DNA from: Asterionellopsis glacialis
Taxonomy: Eukaryota > Bacillariophyta > Plagiogrammaphyceae > Rhaphoneidales > Asterionellopsidaceae
DNA length: 24,423 bases
Assembly (NCBI GenBank): GCA_014885115.2
Contig: WKLE02000701.1
Coordinates: 1 to 24,423, forward strand
Direction of reading: 5' to 3'
Below are positions 8,594 to 17,308 of the stretch, piece after piece (the stretch's first letter is position 1; each line of letters begins with the position of its first letter). The notes under the pieces are model-generated. The model did not search any database and was not told the origin of the DNA. It saw only the letters and a program-made list of their open reading frames with translations. The position numbers and the translations under genes are program-made.

Positions 8594-9185
8594 AACTCAT
8601 AGTAGTGGTGTAGTGGTTCTTCCCGAGATTTGGTGTTTGATTAAGATGTGCTGTAAATCATAACAAATGAACTGTACAAAAGTCTTGCCTCAAATGATGG
8701 TTAGGATGTAATGGATAATTTTATAGTCAAGTCTGTTTAGCTTTCATCTGCATTGGAACGTAGCGTATCTTATTAAAGATGTAATTAGGCCATTGATTAG
8801 TTACTGTACGTCTGGATTTTTTGAAATTCATTTCTTCAGTAAAAAACTCTTGTATGAACGCCCAGAATTTAAGGAAAAGTGCTAAAAGACAACGCACTCG
8901 ACATCGAGGAGGAGTTGCACTCGCTAGAGACCTGGGTTGGCCGTGCACTCAACAGTAGGCTTTATCCATTCTTTCTCATTTCTCTATATGCTGATTTCAT
9001 ACGACTCATTTTCGATTGCCGCCAAGATTAAAGGAGTCCTGCTTTCGGAATGTTATTCTATTCCTTCGCGTCTGCTAGCAAGAAGAATATCTGACTTTTT
9101 AAATACTTGCAAACCTTTAAATGCTATCTCCATTTCCGCCTGATATCTACTGCAATGATTGGTTGAGTGCTCTATTGACGCTTTC
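8594..9185. other. Convergent intergenic stretch between HU and PPR genes
   Basis: This region lies between two 3' ends. A short plus-strand open frame ending at 8955 gives a basic peptide (RKSAKRQRTRHRGG) but has no domain match or supported start. I see no other gene or RNA here. Confidence 0.35.
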
Positions 9186-12100
9186 TCATTCCTGTTTTGC
9201 TACCACCAAACGTGCTTCCATACGTTTGCGTAATCCATGGGCTTGATCGGAGTTGGCAACGTTAAGAATTGCTTCGTAGTTGGATTTCCGAGGCATCATA
9301 TTCGAGTTGCCTGATGCAAATTCTTTTTCCATTATTTCCAATATCTCGTCGGCTCGTTTCGTACCCTCGGGAGTGTTAGTGGCGACATAGGCGTCAATGA
9401 GTTCAGTGTAGCAAATATTGTTGAAAGCATCTTGGCCGGATTCTCGGGCACGGCTGATCAGCCTTTCCGCTCGTTGCACAGCATCCAAATTACCCGGATT
9501 GTTCGTTAGTCCGCGCACCGCCATTTGGTAGCAAAGTGCATCCGGCCGCCTAACGTGTCTCCCAAACATTCCCGACTCCATCCAGGCAAGAACGTCCTCA
9601 ACATTTTCAGCTACATTATCTTCACCACTTTCCCCAATTGTTTTTAGCACAACCTTGAAAAATCGATTGTCTAGCTCCTTTCTCGGGACACAATGTTTCA
9701 ACTTATCGAGCAAATTCATCACCCTTTCTACTGATTTGTCACATTTACCATAGACAATCACTAATGACGTATAGCTATACTTATCAGGTTGCTTTTCTCG
9801 CTCCTCCATAGACTCCATACTTTCAATGAGAGCTTCAGCCTTCTCTCTAAGAGCATTATCCTCCTGGCAGTATTTAGCATACAATGCCAATAAAGAGTTA
9901 TATGTGATAACGTTAGGTTCTACAGGTGACATTTTCTTCGCAATGCCTGGAACCGAGCCTTTTCGAGCCAGAGAGAATTCAGTCATTTTTCTAACCAAAT
10001 CTTCGACCCTTGGAATTGATTCTGGTCCATTTTGCTGTCCAAGTGATGCTATTGCATTCATAAAAGAAGTCGTATTTGGGCGACTCGTTAGTCGGAATGT
10101 TCTATCCTTGTAAAATTGTTCGAGTTGCAGCTTGTATGCTTTGCACATGTTGTTGAGTACTATAGCAGCTCTTTCCGCCCCTTTGACAGTTTTTGTCGCA
10201 TTCCATGCCATAATGACACTATTAAAGCAGCTGGTGTTCGGGGAAAGGTTCTGCCTCTTTCCTGCTAGATTCTCCATCTCACAAAGATATTGTTCAGCCT
10301 TCTCTGCCACGGCTACATCATGGGGTCCCCGAGTAGCTTTTTGGAGCAAATCAAGGAGGAGAATATAAGAGTCCAGTGTGATTTTTGTCTGTAGGTGGCT
10401 ACTCATGAGAGAAAAGACTTTATCAACAAGAATGGCGTCAGATGAAAATGCCAGCATAATTTGGTGAAATGTGTGCACACCTAATGGAAGATTTTGTTCG
10501 ATAGCAGTTTCAAGATGTGCAACAACACGGCGTCCACAATCATGCACCACTTTACGTGTTTGTTCTCGTTGTATCCCACAATCCATCCATGCGTTAATCA
10601 AAGTTTGGTACGTAATTTTATCAGGTTTGGCGTGTGGAAGAGAGGATGTCATTCGTTCAATTATATCATCCATATGTTCACATACTTGATGCTTTTCATG
10701 TGCTGACCTTGGTTTCGATCTTGCATATGCTGTCAAAATTGTATTGTACACAATTGTGTTTGGTTGGATATGTAGTGACTCCATGAAATGCAACAATTCC
10801 TGTATCCGAGTATGCACATCTTGCAATTGGCACTTGGCTAATGCATTGAAAACATGAGAAAATGTGTGTGCATTTGGACCCTGGTGGCCAAGAGATTCAT
10901 TCCGGTCTACCATGTCATGCAAAAGTGAAATAGCACGTTCTGCACCCTGTGGATCTCCAGAATCCACCCAAGCTTTCATAACTGCATTGTAGGTAAATGC
11001 TGTTGGTTTCAATGGTTGGGATGATCCAGAAGCTTTTTGGGCAGCTGCCAATTCCAACAAAAGATTAAGGAGTGCTTCAGCGCGTTCGGCAGCTTTCGTT
11101 CCATGCTCTGCTGTTTTCTTTTCATTGTTATTGTCATTTCTCCTATGTTTGGGTTTTTGTGCTCCACAGTTTGCCCAAGCAGTTATGACTGTATTGAAGC
11201 TAATAATATCTGTCAATGTCAATATGAGATTTTAAAGGAGGATAAAGCTTAGATTTCAGCTTTACAAAAAAATGCAGAGTCGAGGCGATATCAAAATCGC
11301 ACAAACTATTCTTGTTTAAAATTGCCTTTAAAATACATACCTGGAGCAACCGGCATATCAATCAGCAAATGTTCAGCATGAAGTACAGCCATTCTTCTAT
11401 ATTTTAATTCATCAAGTGTACCTGCAAGTTTGGCCCACATATTCAAGACATTGTTCAATGACAGAAGGAGTGACCTTTGCCATTCAAAGATCTTTTCTTG
11501 CGTAAATGTACTATGGCCACCAGGAGATGATTTAAGAGATGATACTTTACGAAGTAGTTCTTGTGCTTCTAGCCCATCATCAATGGATAGATCTGCCGAT
11601 GGTTTGGAGGCAGTATTGGCGTATGCCTTTAATGTAAGATGTACAGCTCGGAGTATTGAATCAATAGTTTTTTCACTTGTTATTTCTATATCATTCATCG
11701 GAAGAACCAATGTGTTCATCAAATTTCCTAGTTGACGGCATAATAATACTTTCGGATAGGATCCTTGTTGAGTTTGCGGTAGCTCAAGTTGGTCGTTTAG
11801 AAAGATTGGGCGATGCGATTGTTTTGTAAAATATTCTGTGACGAGAACTATGTCTCCCAAAAGGTCTCCCTCATGTTGAATTTTGGCTTGTCCCAAACTT
11901 TCATACGAGAACAACTTTTGTGCAAGACTTGTCATACTATGTTCCTTGGATTTGACGGGCACTTTTGATGACAAAGATTGCGGCGATACTGTAGGAGACT
12001 TTGCAAAGAACTTTCCAAGTGCACTTTCTTGTTTCTCTTCATTTTCCAAGACAGATGAAGTACTCCCAATGTTACGACTACTAATTGAGAATCGAGTGAC

Positions 12101-12226
12101 TGAAAATTTTGCAGGTGCATTTACTAGAATGGGAATGCTTTTTGGTTCTTGTTGTTTTACGGGACATTGAAGTAAGTATCTTTGACCTCCACCAAAACGG
12201 CAAAAAAATGTCTTTTGTCTTGACAT
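9186..12226 (-). CDS. Pentatricopeptide repeat (PPR) protein, probably organellar
   Basis: PPR proteins bind single-stranded organellar RNA in a sequence-specific way and act in its processing, stability or translation. Exon 1 is 12226-11341, exon 2 is 11209-9186; the intron (11340-11210, 131 bp) begins GTATGT and ends GACAG. Splicing restores a typical PPR helix, VAPDIISFNTVITAWANCG, across the junction. The product has 969 residues. Repeats recognisable in exon 2 include PTAFTYNAVMKAWVDSG, PNTIVYNTILTAYARS, PDKITYQTLINAWMDCG, PNTSCFNSVIMAWN, PNVITYNSLLALYAKY and PDKYSYTSLVIVYGKC. I see no DYW or SMR tail domain. The start at ATG 12226 is the first one after an assembly gap that ends 10 bp upstream, so a longer N-terminus cannot be excluded. 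The first 50 residues are rich in Arg, Lys and Ser with few acids, consistent with a mitochondrial presequence. RNA target and organelle are unknown. Confidence 0.9.
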
Positions 12227-12236
12227 GATTCCCCAA

Positions 12237-12274
12237 NNNNNNNNNNNNNNNNNNNNNNNNNNNNNNNNNNNNNN
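12237..12274. other. Assembly gap of 38 N
   Basis: Unknown bases sit just upstream of the first usable ATG of the PPR gene, so the leader and exact start of that gene are uncertain. Confidence 1.
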
Positions 12275-12870
12275 TCCTATTTCCAAAAATGTTAGTATTC
12301 AGTGTGGTATTTTTTCCCATTTAGCTTTCTCAAGAAGTCATTTTTGAAAAATATAACTTTTAGAATTGATGTGTCAGGTGATAAGATATGGTAGTCGATT
12401 ATCGACTACGTCTGTGGACGAAAAAAAACAGTCCAGTCGATAATTTTTGGTAATAGGTTGCATGTCTAGAGAATCGACTAGATTTTGGTCGTCGAAAACA
12501 GACTACCAGGTACGTCCGCAGCTAGCCTTATAAAATCTTGGCGGCATGAAAATCTGAAAATCCCGAGTCCTCGCCAAAACACAGTATCAGTTGGTCCTAA
12601 TATGTAAGAGCTCGTACAAATCTCTGTAAGAATGAATGTTTTGGGTCGTTGCCAGGTAGAGCACGTATCATACTTGTACTATAAAATAGGTCATGTTCTC
12701 CTGTTATTTTTTTCTTTTGGAGTGAGCAACCATGAAAAAGAGAGACACTTAGACCCTGTCAATGTATTGATTGATTACCGCCCTGGCTCGTTGAATCTAT
12801 CAGGATCAGGTCCTTGTGAGTGACGATAGCTCAAGACAATAAAAACGAAAGCAACAATTTGAATTTAAAG
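12275..12870. promoter_or_regulatory. Divergent promoter region between PPR and permease genes
   Basis: No gene is supported. The stretch separates two divergently transcribed genes. It contains a 19-bp perfect palindrome at 12391-12409 and further GTCGAT/ATCGAC copies at about 12433 and 12473. An ATG at 12632 opens a short frame that ends before the permease and is not convincing. The frame of the permease is open back to 12820 but the only in-frame ATG is 12871. Confidence 0.4.
12391..12409. repeat. Palindrome with 9-bp arms, possible operator-like site
   Basis: GTAGTCGAT and ATCGACTAC flank a single central T, a perfect inverted repeat. Related half-sites (CAGTCGATAA, AATCGACTAG and GACTACCA) follow within about 105 bp. 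The symmetry is seen directly; binding by a dimeric regulator is inference. Confidence 0.5.
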
Positions 12871-14514
12871 ATGAAGTCCACTCACGAAGATATTGAACAT
12901 AGTGATCCTTATTTGCGTAATGGTGGTGGTGGTGCTGATTCCGGGTGGGAAAATATTACTGTCAACAACGATGATGGAGCAACACAGAATGATGAGATCG
13001 AAATGTCCATGTCGCCATCAGTCAACACCGATGATTTCAGCTCTGGTAATAATCATAATGCCGATCGTCATCGAGTACTAGGTACTTTGCCGTTAGCTGT
13101 TTTAGTATTTTATTCCGTTTCAGGTGGACCATGGGGGATCGAACCAACCGTCCGTGCGGGTGGTCCATTGTTTGCACTGTTGGGTTTTTTGGTCTTACCA
13201 CTTATTTGGTCTATTCCAGAGAGTTTGGTTACTGCAGAATTAGGGTCCACGTTTCCGGAAGCATCTGGTACTGTAGCATGGATTGAAGAAGCATTTGGTA
13301 CGACGGCAGGATTTATCTCAGGATATCTAACATGGGTCAGTGGTGCCACTGACAATGCCATTTATCCAGTTCTTTTCCTAGACTATCTGTTATCCTTTGT
13401 CAATGGTGGCAGTGAACTCCATATGCCGCCTATACAACGGTTTGTTATGCTTTCTTCTACTTCTGTGGCTCTTGCGTACATCAATTATCGTGGCATTGAA
13501 TTAGTGGGCAATATGTCCATTGTCATATGCATTATATCAATGTCACCTTTCGTCTTGCTGTGTATACTGGGAGCCCCTAAGGTCGACTATCATCGATGGT
13601 TAAAACCTCCCGATACTGATGTGCACGATGCTGACACTTCCGATGACGATAATAATGGCTGGTTTTACCCCACCGTTGGTGGTGTTCTCTGGCGGCCATT
13701 CCTCAACAATTTATTTTGGAATCTAAATTCATTTGACTCTGCAGCATGCTTTGCTGGAGAAGTTAAAGATCCAGGTCGTACCTTTCCAATGGGAATGCTA
13801 CTCTCGGTAGTTATGGTAATGTGTAGTTACTTCTTACCATTGTTAATCGCAATAGGAGCCACGGAAAGTTCCCAACATGATTGGAAAGATGGATACATTA
13901 CCATAGTTGCTACAAATGTAGGCGGAAAGTGGCTTGGAGCATGGACTGTGTTTGCTTCGGGTATATCCAACCTTGCCCTTTTCCAAGCTGAAATGACTTC
14001 AGATGCCTTTCAAATAATGGGTATGGCCAATCGTGGAATGTTGCCTAGATGTCTCAACCGGAGAAGTCAATATGGAACGCCAACGTATGGCATTTTGTTA
14101 TGCACATTGGTGTTGGTTCTCATGAGCATTGCGGACTTTACTCATTTGGTGGAAATGCTGAATTTCAATTATGCTATAACTCTGATAATGGAGTATGCCG
14201 CATTCGTCAAGCTACGTTGGTCCAGACCAAATTTGGTACGACCCTACAAGGTTCCCTTGAATACATTTGGATGCCTTCTAATGTCGTTTCCCCCGGTGTT
14301 TCTCACTTTACTTGTCATGGCGATGGCCAGTCCTATAACCTACCTGTACTCTGCCATGGGATGCGGAATTGGTGCAGTGATTTTTGTCTGTCACTCTGTT
14401 TCATCCAAACGTCCCTGTGGCACTCCTACACCTGCTGACGAGTCTACCCAACTGGCGCCTCTTGTTGACCCAACTGAGACGGACTCTTTAGGAAGCGGTT
14501 CAAAAACAAAATAA
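12871..14514 (+). CDS. APC-superfamily polyamine/amino acid permease (plant PUT/LAT type)
   Basis: This 547-residue membrane protein would import polyamines or amino acids with protons, probably at the plasma membrane or an internal membrane. It is intronless. A hydrophilic cytosolic N-terminus of about 65 residues precedes the first membrane block. The family signature follows: GGPWGIEPTVRAGGP at about 85-99, then LGFLVLPLIWSIPESL, TAELGSTFPEASG and WVSGATDNAIYPVLFLDYL, which are the blocks shared with plant polyamine uptake transporters. About twelve hydrophobic segments can be counted to the end. Also seen are NLNSFDSAACFAGEVKDPGR and RPYKVPLNTFG, both typical of this branch. Start at ATG 12871 is chosen as the only in-frame ATG; the open frame upstream to 12820 lacks one. 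Substrate cannot be read from the sequence. A reasonable alternative label is cationic amino acid transporter. Confidence 0.9.
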   Translation: MKSTHEDIEHSDPYLRNGGGGADSGWENITVNNDDGATQNDEIEMSMSPSVNTDDFSSGNNHNADRHRVLGTLPLAVLVFYSVSGGPWGIEPTVRAGGPLFALLGFLVLPLIWSIPESLVTAELGSTFPEASGTVAWIEEAFGTTAGFISGYLTWVSGATDNAIYPVLFLDYLLSFVNGGSELHMPPIQRFVMLSSTSVALAYINYRGIELVGNMSIVICIISMSPFVLLCILGAPKVDYHRWLKPPDTDVHDADTSDDDNNGWFYPTVGGVLWRPFLNNLFWNLNSFDSAACFAGEVKDPGRTFPMGMLLSVVMVMCSYFLPLLIAIGATESSQHDWKDGYITIVATNVGGKWLGAWTVFASGISNLALFQAEMTSDAFQIMGMANRGMLPRCLNRRSQYGTPTYGILLCTLVLVLMSIADFTHLVEMLNFNYAITLIMEYAAFVKLRWSRPNLVRPYKVPLNTFGCLLMSFPPVFLTLLVMAMASPITYLYSAMGCGIGAVIFVCHSVSSKRPCGTPTPADESTQLAPLVDPTETDSLGSGSKTK

Positions 14515-14654
14515 GAAGGATTATTTCGAAACAAAGAAAACAGTCCAGGGAATGAAGTGAAGACACGTTCTGTATTCTTGAAGTGAAACGTACAGGGCAA
14601 TTAGATGATGTTGCACTTGGACTAATTTATGCAAGTCGCTTCTGTCTTTTACAA

Positions 14655-14721
14655 TGCAAGACGTACTATTGCAAGTGCCCCTTCATAGGTGTCATTACCA
14701 CCAACAAATTCAGCAGCATGA
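14655..14721 (-). pseudogene. Decayed duplicate of the 3' end of MYG1
   Basis: These 67 bp align without gaps to 15121-15187, the 3' coding end of the intact MYG1 gene, with about 11 mismatches counted by eye (roughly 84 percent identity). On the minus strand the relic reads SHAAEFVGGNDTYEGALAIVRLAL, against CHAAGFIGGNETYEGALEMARVAL in MYG1. The MYG1 stop codon is not preserved and upstream similarity ends at the SHAAEF block. It is most simply a remnant of a tandem duplication or of a lost second copy. No start or function is expected. Confidence 0.75.
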
Positions 14722-14987
14722 GATTTTTCCAGTACCCAGAGAGCAACCGTGTAAGTGCAAAGATATCCATTGAAGTGTTTCCTTGGCACTGAGCAAGGAT
14801 CATCAAGCAGAACAAGGGCACAGAAATAATGTGTATGGATGATAAAGCATGCGACAAATACACATATCATCATAACTGCAAAAACATGGCATTATGTCCC
14901 TCTTGGACTTATTCCCACTCTTATAGGTCACCACAATAGATAGAATTCGGTAGATATCAATAGCAAGTAAATAAATATTATGTATCT

Positions 14988-14993
14988 TTTATT
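14988..14993 (-). terminator. Possible polyadenylation signal of MYG1
   Basis: AATAAA on the minus strand, about 112 bp after the MYG1 stop. Plausible position, but the hexamer is short and the area is AT-rich. Confidence 0.3.
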
Positions 14994-15105
14994 AAAAATA
15001 AAATCAAAACAGACAATGCAGAAAGTATGATCCACAAGACTTTCGCAACTACATCCTTCTTGGGGTTCTCTCACTCTCCAACTTTTGGTCCCTTTTATAT
15101 ATATC

Positions 15106-16467
15106 TTACTTGCGTGTCAATGCAACACGTGCCATTTCAAGTGCGCCTTCATAGGTTTCATTACCTCCAATGAATCCCGCAGCATGACAAAACTTACAAC
15201 CTGGTATTCCTGCAATTCCAGTCAAGTCGGCATCACGTACACCACGCCATTCCTCTGGTAGACTTAGACGATTTTCAAATCCACGGCCTTCTACGGTGAC
15301 AGCTTGAACACGCCACATGCCGGCTTGATCTGTATACAATACAAATTTAACCAAGGGGTCTACGCCAAGTTGTTTTTCCAAGTCGTACAAATGACTACGC
15401 CAAGGTAATCCACCACTTGACAAACATATAATTTCACCGGATGCATCTGTGGTATGACGATTTACCACAGCACGTTCGACATGAGCACGTGCCGGTAAAT
15501 CACTTTCAATAATGTTGGTCATGACAGATAGAAAGTCATCACCGCACGCTGCAGATGCCAATTCAAAGCGTTCATCCATGTTTGGTGTTTCACCGTCATC
15601 ATTCACTTCATTCCATCTTGGATTGAATCTGGATACACGACGTGCCAAACCAGTCGTATCACTGTAGAGGGGTTCTACACCCTCAGGTACCATTTCGACG
15701 CCTGTATCAATGGCATCCAAGGCTTCCAATAAGGAATCGTATATTTTTTGATAGGCTAATTCCAAGTCTGTTTCGGATAAGGATGGGTAGTAGGCCCGAA
15801 TGACATCTTTCCCATAATGACGATATACCAGTCCGGATGCACTTAGTTTCGTACAGCGTTCGTCATTGGGTTTCTTGAGTTTGGGTGTAAATTTTTCATT
15901 GTAGTCACGTTGGTGGTGATCATACCGTAGTTTGGAATGGTCGTAGACACCACCTACATCAATGACAATATCAAGTTTGTCCAACACTTCTAAATCGCGT
16001 GATCGTACAACCTTGGCATTGCGATAGTCAGATGTTTGACGTAGCATCCATACTCCCATGGCTTCATCCGCTTGGAATGTACCAGAGTGTGTCCCAATGA
16101 CTTTGGAAGAAGAGAATGCAGGATCTAATTTGACACGTTTGTAAGAATTAGTATCGGAGGATGACGACGACATTGTGATGCCTGTTGTTGTTGTTGTTGG
16201 TGATAAAGTTGTTAATAAGGATGTGTGTATCGGACTGAAGAAGGATTTGCCTGCTCTGCTATTACAGCTATTACGACGACTGTGGTTGCTTAGTGTCTCG
16301 GAGAAAAGAAAAGATGTATTGGACTTTCTCGAGCTCACAAATGCACTTGTCGATAAGGATGCCGTTGTATGTCTTGTGACAGATGAAAGAAGCAGAAGTG
16401 TATTAATGCTTTTCAATAGCACTGGTGATGATGATGGTGATGATATTTTCAATCCTCTTGTGATCAT
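15106..16467 (-). CDS. MYG1: MYG1 family 3'-5' RNA exonuclease (UPF0160)
   Basis: MYG1 is a DHH-superfamily 3'-5' exonuclease that, in animals, processes RNA in nucleus/nucleolus and mitochondria. The 453-residue product is intronless. Domain blocks are IGTHSGTFQADEA at 124-136, VVRSRD, DIVIDVGGVYDHSKLRYDHHQR (DHH at 183-185), LSASGLVYRHYG, ARVSRFNPRWNE, DPLVKFVLYTDQAGMWRVQAV and the C-terminal PGCKFCHAAGFIGGNETYEGAL. An oddity is Gln132 where the family usually has His (FHxDE), a presumed metal-site residue. About 120 residues precede the domain. They are Ser/Thr/Arg-rich with LLLLSS and STSAFVSS, suggesting organelle import. A second in-frame ATG at residue 99, followed by a basic KRVK, could give a nuclear form. 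The identity is firm; dual location is inference. Confidence 0.95.
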   Translation of the reverse strand: MITRGLKISSPSSSPVLLKSINTLLLLSSVTRHTTASLSTSAFVSSRKSNTSFLFSETLSNHSRRNSCNSRAGKSFFSPIHTSLLTTLSPTTTTTGITMSSSSSDTNSYKRVKLDPAFSSSKVIGTHSGTFQADEAMGVWMLRQTSDYRNAKVVRSRDLEVLDKLDIVIDVGGVYDHSKLRYDHHQRDYNEKFTPKLKKPNDERCTKLSASGLVYRHYGKDVIRAYYPSLSETDLELAYQKIYDSLLEALDAIDTGVEMVPEGVEPLYSDTTGLARRVSRFNPRWNEVNDDGETPNMDERFELASAACGDDFLSVMTNIIESDLPARAHVERAVVNRHTTDASGEIICLSSGGLPWRSHLYDLEKQLGVDPLVKFVLYTDQAGMWRVQAVTVEGRGFENRLSLPEEWRGVRDADLTGIAGIPGCKFCHAAGFIGGNETYEGALEMARVALTRK

Positions 16468-17308
16468 TGGGTTGTACGGCCTACTGTCCAGTGTCCAATC
16501 AGTCAGTCAGTATCTCTTGGACGTCGAAGATACTTTCTTCTCGTGCCTAGCAGACCAAGTGCGATGAGCGATGATGCGGCAGAGCCACTCGAATCTAAAA
16601 AATATCTTGACAGGAAAATCCTCCTGCGTTTGCGCATTTCTGTGTGGTTGCCAAAATCTCAAGATGCCTTGTAAGTGTTGACGGTCGATGGACGAGCGGA
16701 AAAAAATAGATTGTCTAATGCACTGGTATTTGTATTTATTCCAAATATTTATATAGGAAACCATACTGGTTGGACTTTTGTTGCACAAAAAAGCGAAGCA
16801 TGATGTTCTACTCATCTATGTGACAAAACAGAAGCTTTCACCATACACGCACGTACTGTACTTCTGAACTTTCGGGAACTTTGGCAGATAGATGGGTCTG
16901 GTGCGAAAGCTGATGCGAAGCCTCTAGCTACTAGAGAGTCCTAACTCCGTTTTCCTAGGAACCTACCGGGTAGTTAGTCAAGTAGGAATTTCATCAGTAT
17001 TTACATTACCTGTACAGGTATTAATACATCAATACGACACACGACACACACACACAAAAAAGAAAAAAAACAACACGACTTTGAAGGGAGTTAGTGTGAG
17101 CGATACAGAAAGAAAATACCATTATATCCATTCAACAAAAGTGAGTTGTGTCCATTGATCTGATAATTAGACACCTTTGCCTCCCTAGATTTATGAGTCA
17201 CATTTTAGAGAACAAAAAAAGAACCACAAACTACAACATCACAGCACCTTTTTAGTCAGAAAACGCGTGTGGGTCGTATTCAATCACAACCGACGTCACT
17301 TGTTAAAC
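16468..17308. other. Divergent promoter region between MYG1 and the Na+/H+ exchanger
   Basis: No gene is supported. It contains the leaders of two divergent genes, a short CA-rich tract near 17040-17056 and A-rich runs. A minus-strand open frame of about 100 codons (16815-16507) has no recognisable motif. The exchanger frame is open back to 17267 but has no ATG before 17309. Confidence 0.4.

Larger units (their letters stand above)
14515..15105. other. Convergent intergenic stretch holding a MYG1 relic
   Basis: This lies between the 3' ends of the permease and MYG1 genes. Besides the MYG1 relic at 14655-14721 and a possible MYG1 poly(A) signal at 14988-14993, I see nothing coding. Confidence 0.5.

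Noticed and set aside
8813..8955. Basic peptide RKSAKRQRTRHRGG with an adjacent frame giving YERPEFKEK, faintly like ribosomal protein S21
   Set aside because: The two pieces are in different frames, no N-terminal half of S21 is found upstream, and there is no supported start.
14049..14438. 129-codon open frame inside the permease gene
   Set aside because: It is a shadow of the permease in another frame.
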